From HGM12998 sp900756495 (GTDB taxonomy: Bacteria > Bacillota > Clostridia > Oscillospirales > Oscillospiraceae): 64,000 nt of DNA. The stretch spans positions 1 to 64,000 of the forward strand of contig CAUEFI010000010.1 of NCBI GenBank assembly GCA_958477305.1. The letters run 5' to 3'. The position numbers were made by a program, and so were the translations under genes. Positions 47,706-55,666 of the stretch are shown piece by piece. The notes below the pieces were generated by a model. It searched no databases, was not told the DNA's origin, and was given only the letters and a program-made list of their open reading frames with translations. How positions within the stretch are numbered: position 1 is the first letter of the stretch; each line of letters begins with the position of its first letter.

Positions 47706-49496
47706 ATGGTTCATCTGACAATCAACAACAAACCCGTCTCCGTTCCGGAGGGAACGACCCTACTGGAGGCAGCCAGGAGCGTGGGCATCGAGGTGCCCAA
47801 CCTCTGCTATATGAAGAATGTCCACCAGTACGGCTCTTGCCGCATCTGCGTGGTGGAGGTGGAGGGGATGCGCAACCTCCAGGCCTCCTGCATCACCAAG
47901 GTCCGTGAGGGCATGGTGGTGCAGACCAACAGCGCCAAGGTCCGCCGCCACCGCAAGGTCCTCTACGAGCTGATGCTCTCCAACCACGCCAAGGACTGCT
48001 TGTCCTGCTCCCGCAACCAGAGCTGCGAGCTCCAGGCCCTGGGTGAGAAGCTGGGAGTGACCGAGTGCCGCCTGGAAGGGGAGCGTACGCAGCGCCTGGT
48101 GGACGTGTCCCCCTCCATCACCCGGGACACCTCCAAGTGCATCCTCTGCCGCCGTTGTGTCACCGTCTGCAAGCAAATCCAGCAGGTGGGCGCCATCGAC
48201 GCCCAAAACCGGGGCTTCGACACAGTGGTGAGCCCCTCTATGGGGCTGCCCCTCAACTCCACTGCCTGCGCCATGTGCGGCCAGTGCACCGTGGTCTGCC
48301 CCACCGGCGCGCTCACCGAGACTGACGGTCTCACCGCCGTGTGGGCCGCCCTCAGCGACCCCAAAAAGCGCGTGGTAGTCCAGACCGCCCCCGCCGTCCG
48401 GGCCGCTCTGGGGGAGGAATTTGGCTATCCGGTTGGCACCCCCGTCACCGGCCGGATGGCAGCCGCCCTCCATGAACTGGGCTTTGACGATGTGTTTGAC
48501 ACCAACTTCGCCGCCGACCTCACCATTCTGGAGGAGGGCACTGAGCTTCTCCAGCGGCTGGACGCCGCCCTCAAGGGGGGCGAGGCCACTCTGCCCATGA
48601 TCACCTCCTGCTCTCCCGGCTGGATCAAGCATATTGAGCACGCCTATCCCGACGAACTGGACCACCTGTCCACCTGCAAGTCCCCTCACACCATGCTGGG
48701 AGCGCTGACCAAGAGCTATTACGCCGAAAAGCTGGGCATGGATCCCCGCGACATCTTCACCGTGTCCATCATGCCCTGCACCGCAAAGAAGTACGAGATT
48801 CAGCGTCCCGAGATGGGCGACAATGGCATTCCCGATGTGGACGCCGTCCTCACCACCCGAGAGCTGGCGCGGATGATCAAGAGCGCGGGCATCGACTTCC
48901 GCAGCCTGCCCGAGATGGACTTCGACGCCCCCCTGGGGCTCTCCACCGGCGCGGCCGATATTTTCGGCGTCACCGGCGGCGTGATGGAGGCCGCCCTGCG
49001 CACTGTCTACGAGCTGGTCACCGGGCGGGAACTGCCCTTCGAAGGGCTCCATGTCACCCCCATTGTGGGACTGGAACAGGTCAAGACCGCCTCAGTCACC
49101 ATCGCGGACACTCTGCCCGCCTACAAGCACCTGGAGGGGGTTACGGTCAACATTGCCGTCACCTCCGGCCTGGCCGGAGCGGATATTCTGATGGACCAGA
49201 TCGCGGCAGGCGAGTCCCCCTACCACTTCATCGAAGTTATGGGCTGTCCCGGCGGCTGTATCAGCGGCGGCGGCCAGCCCCGCACCGACTGCGAGGACTT
49301 CCGGACCCTTCGCTCCAAAGCTCTCTACTCCGAGGATGAGCGCAAGGTACTGCGCAAGAGCCATGAGAATCCGGATCTTCTCAAGCTCTATGAGACATGG
49401 CTGGGCGACATCGGCGGCCACAAGGCCCACCGTCTGCTCCACACCCACTACGTCCCCCGCGGGCTCTACAACGAGCTGCTGGAGGAGGCGACCTAG
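47706..49496 (+). CDS. hydA: [FeFe] hydrogenase catalytic subunit HydA
   Basis: 596 residues. N-terminal [2Fe-2S] domain (CYMKNVHQYGSCRICVVEVEG), a His-Cys type cluster region (HAKDCLSCSRNQSCELQ), 2[4Fe-4S] ferredoxin (CILCRRCVTVC, CAMCGQCTVVCP), then the H domain with all three H-cluster signatures: TSCSPGWIK, MPCTAKKYE and MGCPGGCISGGGQP. Forms or oxidises H2, most likely as the HydA of a multimeric bifurcating enzyme with the two preceding genes. AGGAGG before the ATG; six bases separate it from the NuoF-NfnB gene. Length is normal for M3-type HydA. Confidence 0.95.
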   Translation: MVHLTINNKPVSVPEGTTLLEAARSVGIEVPNLCYMKNVHQYGSCRICVVEVEGMRNLQASCITKVREGMVVQTNSAKVRRHRKVLYELMLSNHAKDCLSCSRNQSCELQALGEKLGVTECRLEGERTQRLVDVSPSITRDTSKCILCRRCVTVCKQIQQVGAIDAQNRGFDTVVSPSMGLPLNSTACAMCGQCTVVCPTGALTETDGLTAVWAALSDPKKRVVVQTAPAVRAALGEEFGYPVGTPVTGRMAAALHELGFDDVFDTNFAADLTILEEGTELLQRLDAALKGGEATLPMITSCSPGWIKHIEHAYPDELDHLSTCKSPHTMLGALTKSYYAEKLGMDPRDIFTVSIMPCTAKKYEIQRPEMGDNGIPDVDAVLTTRELARMIKSAGIDFRSLPEMDFDAPLGLSTGAADIFGVTGGVMEAALRTVYELVTGRELPFEGLHVTPIVGLEQVKTASVTIADTLPAYKHLEGVTVNIAVTSGLAGADILMDQIAAGESPYHFIEVMGCPGGCISGGGQPRTDCEDFRTLRSKALYSEDERKVLRKSHENPDLLKLYETWLGDIGGHKAHRLLHTHYVPRGLYNELLEEAT

Positions 49497-49571
49497 GACC
49501 AGCGCTGTCCTATTCTAAAACAAGCTCTGCCATGTATCTGCCCCACAGAGGCGCTCTCCTCTGCACAGAAA

Positions 49572-49614
49572 AGCCATCAGGCCCGCCGGTCGGTGACCGG
49601 CGGGCCTGATGGCT
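49572..49614. terminator. Bidirectional terminator between hydrogenase and transhydroxylase operons
   Basis: Perfect 20-bp stem (49572-49591 with 49595-49614), 3-base loop, between convergent genes. Confidence 0.88.
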
Positions 49615-49646
49615 ATAGAGAAAGAAATAGAGGAGAAAAAAGCAAA

Positions 49647-50459
49647 TCAATCAAGGACAATCTCGCCCACGTTGACGGATTCTTTCACGCGGACCTTTTT
49701 GATCTCCCTTCCGTCGGCGTACAGAGTATAGTCGCCGGGCTCAAGGGCGTCAAACTTGAATTCGCCGAAGCAGTCGGTGTACTGCTGCTCATCCACGCCC
49801 GCCCCCTTCAGGGTGACGCTGACCCCCTCAGCGCACTCGCCGCCCTTGAGCAGCTCTCCGGAGACAAAGGCCTTGAGAAAGCGGTACATATTTTTATAGA
49901 AGACATGGGGCTTGGTATTCAGCTCAGGGAGATAGACCTCCAGACCCTCGTCCGCAACCTTCTTTTCCATCTCAGCAGGCTCCATGGTATAGAACTGGAT
50001 GGCTCCTGTGGGGCAGGAGTGGGCGCAGCGGGGCATTCCGGGCGCCACGCCGGTGTCCAGAATGTGGGCACACATGGTACACTTCTGAGGCGTGCAGGCC
50101 TCCTCATTCCAGTAGATGGCGCCATAAGGACAGGAGGATACCAGATCCTTCACATCCTTGGCCTTCTCCACGTCGATGAGCACCACGCCGTCCTCCCGGC
50201 GGGTGACGCACTCGGGGTGGGCCTGCTGGCAGGGGGCGTTCTCACAGTGCTGGCAGGGCGTGGGCAGGTAGGCCACGTCTATGCGGGGGAACTGTCCCCG
50301 CTCCGTGCGCTGGATATCCATCCAGCGGTGTCCATGGCGGGGCTGAGGCCCGGTATAGGGCATCCAGTCGTTGTCCACATGCTCGTCCTTGCAGGCCATA
50401 AAGCAGTTGTTGCAGTCGTGACACAGGGAGATGTCGATTACCATATAGCGCTGTTTCAT
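49647..50459 (-). CDS. athS: Pyrogallol-phloroglucinol transhydroxylase, beta (small) subunit
   Basis: 270 residues from the ATG at 50459 (RYMVIDISLCHDCNNCFMACKDEHVDN). It carries four-cysteine sets for three [4Fe-4S] clusters (CHDCNNCFMAC, CQHCENAPC, CPYGAIYWNEE, CTMCAHIL, CAHSCPTGA) and ends in a transthyretin-like beta domain (ECAEGVSVTLKGAG, CFGEFKFDALEPGDYTLYADG). Recalled alignment with Pelobacter acidigallici AthS is close over the whole length, including RHGHRWMDI, PTPC-HCENAPC and GEFKFDAL. It passes or stores electrons for the molybdenum subunit. One-base overlap with the upstream large-subunit stop (TAATG), with AGGAGG inside that gene. Confidence 0.92.
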   Translation of the reverse strand: MKQRYMVIDISLCHDCNNCFMACKDEHVDNDWMPYTGPQPRHGHRWMDIQRTERGQFPRIDVAYLPTPCQHCENAPCQQAHPECVTRREDGVVLIDVEKAKDVKDLVSSCPYGAIYWNEEACTPQKCTMCAHILDTGVAPGMPRCAHSCPTGAIQFYTMEPAEMEKKVADEGLEVYLPELNTKPHVFYKNMYRFLKAFVSGELLKGGECAEGVSVTLKGAGVDEQQYTDCFGEFKFDALEPGDYTLYADGREIKKVRVKESVNVGEIVLD

Positions 50460-53059
50460 TACTGAGCGCCTCCTTCCCACTTTTCAACTTCCACCAGGCA
50501 GTGCTCGGTGGACATACCGGTGGCATACTTAGAGAGGAACCGGGAGGGGGTCAGGATATTGATGCAGCCGCCCCGGTCGGTGGAGTGGCCGGGCTCGCCA
50601 AGCGGGTTGTACTCGGCAGAGGACTCATAGCAGTGGCAGGTACCTGGGGCCACGCGCTGGGTAATCTTGGCGCAGAAGATGACGGAGCCCCGCTCATTGT
50701 AGGCCTTGATGAGATCCCCGTCCTTGATGCCGCGCTTTTCTGCGTCGGCGGGGTTCATGCGGAAAATCCAGTAGTAGTGGCCGTCGATCAGCACGCGGTG
50801 ATCTTTGATGTCGTTGAGGAAGGAGTCCTTGCCGTCGCCCTGGGTGTGGAAAGAGAAGCGGGGATGGGGAGATACCACCGCCAGGGGATATTTCTGGAAG
50901 CGCTCGGTGTGGTGCCCCTCCCAGGAGGGGATGTACATGGGCATCAGGGGCCGCTCCTTGTCGTCCGTGTCGTAGTGTCCAAAGCGCTTGAGGCTGTTGG
51001 ATACGAACTCCACCTTGCCGCTCTGGGTCTGCAGGCCCTTCTGATCCACCAGATCGCCGGGGCGCAGGCGGGAGATCCAGCCTCTGGTATCCTGCTCCCG
51101 GTCCTCGGCAAACCAGCGCAGCGGCGGCGCGGAGGGCGCCTTGCCATCCACAGGGACAATATAGTAGCCCTTTTCAAAGAACTCTTCCCAGGTGATCTTT
51201 GTGGGCAGATCGGAGGCATAGAACATCTGCTTGGCCCAGTCCAGGTCGGTCTTGCCCTCGGCAAAGACGTCGCCTACATGGAGGTTTTCGCAGATCAGGC
51301 GGAAGATCTCATAGTCGCTCTTGGACTCGCCCAGGGGCTCAATACATTTTTTCTGCAGGGTGATGACCCGGTGGTTGGCCTGATTGTGGGAGTCAGGGTT
51401 GTAGCCGGAGTTGCTGGCCCATTCGCCGATATCCCAGCGCTCAAAGTTGGTACAGGCAGGGAGGATAATGTCGGCAAAGGGAACCTCGCCCTCAAACCAG
51501 ATGGACTGGCTCACCACGAAGGGCAGCCGCTTGGTGCGGTACATCCGGGCATAGCGGTCGCCCTGGCCCATGGTGCCGATGTGGGATCCGCCATACTTGT
51601 AGAGCATCTGGATACGGGAGTAGCCGGCGGCCGGATACTCAAACTTGTGGAACTGCTGCTCCTGGCTGCCGCCCACGAAGCCACGGCCGTACCACTCCAC
51701 ATGGTCGTCCATAATGCATTCTGGCAGGCGCATCCGGTTCAGGTGCACACCGGCGGCGGTGGACAGGTTGGAGGTCATTGCCTTGCTCTTTACACCGTCA
51801 AACATGCGGTAGACGAACACCGCCCCGGCGGCGGAGTTATCACAGTCACCAGAGATGCCGCCGTCTGCATAGCCCGGGAAATAGAAGTCGCTGTCCACGG
51901 GTACGCCCTCGGTGGTGCAGTAGAGGTTGATGCCCGGCTTGCCCAAGCCCTGCATGGTAATGAGGGCAATCATCATCCGGGCCCAATCCATACCGATGGG
52001 GCTGCGGCAGGCGCCGCCCCAGCCGCCCTTTCCGCCGGCGGCCAGCATCGTCTTGTGTTTGGCCCACTCCCGAGCCAGGGCCCGAATCTCATGCGCAGGG
52101 ATGCCGCACTCCTCAGAGGCCCACTCGGCGGTCTTGGGTACGCCGTCGCTCTTTCCAAGGACGTACTCCGTCCACTCGTCAAAGCCGTAGGTATGGGTGG
52201 CCACATACTCCTTGTCATAGGTCCCCTCCACCAGCCAGGTGTGGGCAATACCCAGGGCCAGCGCGGCGTCTGTGCCCAGGCGGGGCGCAAACCACTTGCC
52301 GCCGTAAAGTCCGTTGGTATGGTTATAATAAGGGTCGATAAAGACGAATTTAACGCCCAGATCTTTCAGCCAGCGCCGGCGGATCGTGGACTCAAAGGCG
52401 CCGTAAATGCCGTTATTGGTTTCAGGGTCAGAGGACCAGAAAACCATCATCTCACAGTTCTGGATACAGTCCTCAAATCCATCGGTCTGCTCGTTCAGTC
52501 CCAGACGAGCGGTAAAGCCCCACATATGGGTTGCGCCCCAATGCCAGCCTTCCCAGGAGTCCGGGTTGTGATCGCCGTAGGTCATGCCCACCGTGTTCAT
52601 AAAGCGGAAGAGTGTCGAGTGCCGGTAGCCGATGTTACCCCACAGGTGGTGCGAACTGGGCTCAATCACCATTGCTCCGGGGCCAAATTCCCGCTTGATA
52701 CGGCGTATCTCATCACAGACAATCTGAATGGCCTCCTCCCAGGAGATCCGCTCGTAGCCTGAGATGCCGCGGTTTTCCTCGTTGCGCTCGCCATGGGGGT
52801 CGAAATCCACCCGCTTCATAGGATACAGGTTCCGCTTCTTGGAGTAGATCATAGACTTGAAGTTTGCAGTCACAGGGGTATAGGTCGTCTTGCGCGGCGG
52901 CTGGAAGGTGCGCCCGCGGGCCTCAATCTTCCAGGAGGGCGCGTCCGTGTCGTCCAGATCCATGGGCGTGATGCGGACAATCTTATCCGCTTCCTCGTCC
53001 ACATAGACGAACACAGGACCGCCGGTGGTCATTTGGGTTTTTCTTGTTAATTCTGCCAT
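50459..53059 (-). CDS. athL: Pyrogallol-phloroglucinol transhydroxylase, alpha (large) molybdopterin subunit
   Basis: 866 residues from the ATG at 53059 (GGAGGA upstream); the open frame continues 74 codons further without support. Mo-bisPGD (DMSO reductase) family without an N-terminal [4Fe-4S] motif, as in the P. acidigallici enzyme (875 residues). Residues known from that structure align: His144 = His137 (EPSSHHLWG), Asp174 and the Mo ligand Ser175 = Asp167/Ser168 (DHNPDSWEGW), Tyr404 = Tyr397 (FYFPGYADGG). Other long matches are FWSSDPETN, SQSIWFEGEVPFADIILPAC and DRGGCINILTP. It transfers hydroxyl groups between a 1,2,3,5-tetrahydroxybenzene cosubstrate and pyrogallol to give phloroglucinol. 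Cytoplasmic; no Tat signal. Confidence 0.94.
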   Translation of the reverse strand: MAELTRKTQMTTGGPVFVYVDEEADKIVRITPMDLDDTDAPSWKIEARGRTFQPPRKTTYTPVTANFKSMIYSKKRNLYPMKRVDFDPHGERNEENRGISGYERISWEEAIQIVCDEIRRIKREFGPGAMVIEPSSHHLWGNIGYRHSTLFRFMNTVGMTYGDHNPDSWEGWHWGATHMWGFTARLGLNEQTDGFEDCIQNCEMMVFWSSDPETNNGIYGAFESTIRRRWLKDLGVKFVFIDPYYNHTNGLYGGKWFAPRLGTDAALALGIAHTWLVEGTYDKEYVATHTYGFDEWTEYVLGKSDGVPKTAEWASEECGIPAHEIRALAREWAKHKTMLAAGGKGGWGGACRSPIGMDWARMMIALITMQGLGKPGINLYCTTEGVPVDSDFYFPGYADGGISGDCDNSAAGAVFVYRMFDGVKSKAMTSNLSTAAGVHLNRMRLPECIMDDHVEWYGRGFVGGSQEQQFHKFEYPAAGYSRIQMLYKYGGSHIGTMGQGDRYARMYRTKRLPFVVSQSIWFEGEVPFADIILPACTNFERWDIGEWASNSGYNPDSHNQANHRVITLQKKCIEPLGESKSDYEIFRLICENLHVGDVFAEGKTDLDWAKQMFYASDLPTKITWEEFFEKGYYIVPVDGKAPSAPPLRWFAEDREQDTRGWISRLRPGDLVDQKGLQTQSGKVEFVSNSLKRFGHYDTDDKERPLMPMYIPSWEGHHTERFQKYPLAVVSPHPRFSFHTQGDGKDSFLNDIKDHRVLIDGHYYWIFRMNPADAEKRGIKDGDLIKAYNERGSVIFCAKITQRVAPGTCHCYESSAEYNPLGEPGHSTDRGGCINILTPSRFLSKYATGMSTEHCLVEVEKWEGGAQ

Positions 53060-53129
53060 CTTGCCGTCCTCCGTTTCAAATTGGGATCTGTCATGTTGGA
53101 ATGATGTCTGCGCTGTCTGCTGTACCTTT

Positions 53130-53158
53130 GGTATACCACGGCAGGCTCCAACTGTCAA
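53130..53158 (-). promoter_or_regulatory. Promoter of the transhydroxylase operon
   Basis: Minus strand TTGACA (53153-53158), 17-base spacer, TATACC (53130-53135), about 70 bases before the athL start. The -10 is part of the palindrome GGTATACC, a possible operator core. Confidence 0.82.
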
Positions 53159-53377
53159 AGAACCGCCAGTCCCGCGTCTGGAGTACCAGAGGAAAAACAG
53201 GGGACGCCGGGGGCAAAGCGTGCAAATCCCTACTCGCCTCTTCCATCTGCTTGCGGCTGCCGCTTTGGGGGAAAGCGACAAACTTTAACCACACCTTTTG
53301 TTCAAGATTGTGCCTGATCCAGGTTTATAATCCAGGACTACAGTTCCAAAAAAGTCAAAAAGAGTGTAACTAATTAC

Positions 53378-53406
53378 TTGCAAAACCGCCGCGAGGCCCG
53401 TATAAT
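53378..53406 (+). promoter_or_regulatory. Promoter of the TetR gene
   Basis: TTGCAA (53378-53383), 17-base spacer, TATAAT (53401-53406), 60 bases before the start codon. Confidence 0.85.
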
Positions 53407-53466
53407 GTCAAGCAGAGAAACCGGGCGGTTTACCCACCGCCGGAGAGAGGAGGCGTACGGGTAGGT

Positions 53467-54054
53467 ATGAAGGACACCAAACAGTGGATACTTGAGGCGG
53501 CAGCCCAGCTCTTCTCGAAAAACGGCTATGCCCGTACCACCACCCGGGCTATCGCCGAACTGGCCGGAGTCCATGAGTCCACCTTCTTTCGTATTTACAA
53601 GAGTAAGGACGCCCTGCTCTCCGATCTTCTCTTTGACATGACCCCAGGCCCGGAAGATATTGATACAGAAAAGCTTACCGGCGGCAGGGATTTGAAGAAA
53701 GATTTTTATGTCTTTCTTTACTGCAACGCGCTGCTGCACATCCGTCACATCCCTGTCTTTCGCCTCGCTATGCATGTTGAGCAGATCTACGACCAGCCAC
53801 GCTTTGCCAAAATCAAAGCATTGGTGCTGCGTACCGGGGACTATTTTCACCAACTCTGCCAACAGGAACTTCTTATCCCCTTCGACTACTATGCTCTGGC
53901 GGAGCACATCAACAGCCTGTCGCTGACCAAAGCCTCGGAATTTCTCGCCGGAGAGCACTTCGGCATTCCCGCCGAACAGTCAGCGCGGAACTTTGCCGAG
54001 CAGTATGCCGATTACTTTGCCCGTATATTTTCCAGGCCGAAGGAAACTGTATAA
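53467..54054 (+). CDS. TetR-family regulator divergent to transhydroxylase
   Basis: 195 residues. N-terminal HTH: WILEAAAQLFSKNGYARTTTRAIAELAGVHESTFFRIYKSKDALLSDLL. The C-terminal ligand domain is helical with aromatic residues (FYVFLYCNALLHIRHIPVF, FDYYALAEHIN). It shares a 407-base divergent gap with athL and is likely to control it in response to a phenolic ligand; this is inference from position. Confidence 0.85.
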   Translation: MKDTKQWILEAAAQLFSKNGYARTTTRAIAELAGVHESTFFRIYKSKDALLSDLLFDMTPGPEDIDTEKLTGGRDLKKDFYVFLYCNALLHIRHIPVFRLAMHVEQIYDQPRFAKIKALVLRTGDYFHQLCQQELLIPFDYYALAEHINSLSLTKASEFLAGEHFGIPAEQSARNFAEQYADYFARIFSRPKETV

Positions 54055-54109
54055 CGGCCAACAGCGTTCCCAGCCTGTCCCTCGCCTTCATGTTCTCTCT
54101 TTAACAAAC

Positions 54110-54146
54110 AGCAGCCCCCGCCGCACTTTTTGCGGCGGGGGCTGCT
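54110..54146. terminator. Bidirectional terminator
   Basis: Perfect 16-bp stem (54110-54125 with 54131-54146), 5-base loop, between the convergent TetR and GGDEF-EAL genes. Confidence 0.88.
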
Positions 54147-54149
54147 CCC

Positions 54150-55646
54150 TTAATCTTTATCACTGTACAACATATGGAGGCGCTTGATTTCTTCCTGGAC
54201 GTCCTCCGGAATGGCAGTTGCCTCGTAGGAGGGCCTGGCCAAATAGAAGCCCTGAAGATAATCCACTTTACAGGCAATCAGCGTCTCCAGTTCCTGTCTG
54301 GTCTCCACTCCCTCCGCCACCACCAGGATGTTCCTCTTTTTGGCGTAATGGATCAGATTTTGAACCAGCGTCAGCCGGTCCGGATCGGCATCAATCCCCC
54401 GCACCAGGGATATGTCCACCTTGACCATATCAGGGGCGACGTCCACCAGAACTGCCTCGCTGTTGAATCCGCTCCCATAGTCGTCCAGGGCAAGCTTTGC
54501 TCTCCAGCCCTGTGCCAGCATCTTTTTCCGGTGGGCCAGTTCACCGCCGACCTCCTCTTCTTCTGTGAGTTCAACCACCACCCGGCTCAGCAAGTCTCCG
54601 TAGCGTTCCTCCAGCTGGTTGAGATCCCACGTTGTCAGCACCTGACTTCCAATCGAATTGATAAAGGCCAAAGCCCCCGGGGCCAGCCGCCCCGCACGCT
54701 CTAAGCCTTGAAAGGTTTCCAGGGCAGCAAACCAGGTCAGCTCTTCCAAACGGAGCAGCTTTGACTGCGCCTTGGCCAGCCTGAACAGTTTATTCAAATC
54801 CCGAAGCTGCTCAATCTGGGGGCGCATCAACATCTCATAACCGTATATGGAACCGTCGGCCGCCGATACCACCGGCTGCAGCGCATAGCGCACCAACCTT
54901 TGATCGAAAAGACGGTCCAGATCTGCAAGCCCTTCCAGAAAAATGGCCCGCTCCTGATAGGCCTCCCTGTCAAATTCCCGAAATGCGCCCTTTTCTGAGT
55001 GTTTGACATCGTACATGGCAAAATCGGCCATCCGCATCAAGGCGTCTATCTCCCTGGAATCATCCGGATACCAGGCTAATCCACCTGAAGCCCGTACGCG
55101 CAGCTCTTCTCCATTAGGAAGCTGGAGTTTACAGTCTTCCAGCGTCTTTTGGAATTCTTCCAGCGCCGTGCGAAGCGCCTCCTTATCGGTGAACCCGTAC
55201 AGAAAGACGTTGAATTCATCCCCGGACCGGCGGCCTATCACCGCGCGGTATTGATAGAGGTACTCCAACGCCCCGGCAAATGCCTGAATATAGCGATCAC
55301 CGTAGTCATGGCCATAGGTATCGTTAACATATTTCAGGTTGTCCAGGTCAAACATCAGCATGGCAGCCATTCCCAGGGGCTCCTCGCCCCCTGTCCGGCA
55401 TAGATGTTCCAGTCTCTGGTCAAATGCCCGGCGGTTGTAGAGGTCGGTCAGAATGTCAAAGTCCCGTTCATACTCGATACGCCGCTTGGACTCCACATCC
55501 TTGCTCACATCCAGAAATGCCCCCAGGCCCAAGCTCTCATCCTCTCGGTAGAAGAGCTGGAGCCACCGCTCGCTGCCATCGGCACCCGGCAGGTGGAAAA
55601 GGTATCTGTCCTCCTCATGACGGCTGTGTTCCATGGGGCTCAGCAT
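54150..55646 (-). CDS. PAS(C-terminal part)-GGDEF-EAL protein, downstream piece of a frameshifted receptor
   Basis: 498 residues from the first ATG, but the frame is open further up to about 55690. It starts with the end of a PAS domain (WLQLFYREDESLGLGAFLDVSKDVE), then GGDEF (DILTDLYNRRAFDQ; active-site variant RSGDEF; DDSREIDALMRMADFAMYDVK) and EAL (GYEMLMRP in place of EAL; DDYGSGFNSEA; VKVDISLVRG; VVAEGVET). It would make and/or degrade cyclic di-GMP. The upstream gene ends with the first half of the same PAS domain in another frame, so both were one receptor; see that entry. Confidence 0.8.
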   Translation of the reverse strand: MLSPMEHSRHEEDRYLFHLPGADGSERWLQLFYREDESLGLGAFLDVSKDVESKRRIEYERDFDILTDLYNRRAFDQRLEHLCRTGGEEPLGMAAMLMFDLDNLKYVNDTYGHDYGDRYIQAFAGALEYLYQYRAVIGRRSGDEFNVFLYGFTDKEALRTALEEFQKTLEDCKLQLPNGEELRVRASGGLAWYPDDSREIDALMRMADFAMYDVKHSEKGAFREFDREAYQERAIFLEGLADLDRLFDQRLVRYALQPVVSAADGSIYGYEMLMRPQIEQLRDLNKLFRLAKAQSKLLRLEELTWFAALETFQGLERAGRLAPGALAFINSIGSQVLTTWDLNQLEERYGDLLSRVVVELTEEEEVGGELAHRKKMLAQGWRAKLALDDYGSGFNSEAVLVDVAPDMVKVDISLVRGIDADPDRLTLVQNLIHYAKKRNILVVAEGVETRQELETLIACKVDYLQGFYLARPSYEATAIPEDVQEEIKRLHMLYSDKD

Positions 55647-55666
55647 TGCCTGGAACTCTTCCTGAC

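Noticed and set aside
50501..52762. 753-codon open frame on the plus strand under athL
   Set aside because: Antisense shadow; no ribosome binding site or domain signature, and the minus strand aligns throughout with transhydroxylase.
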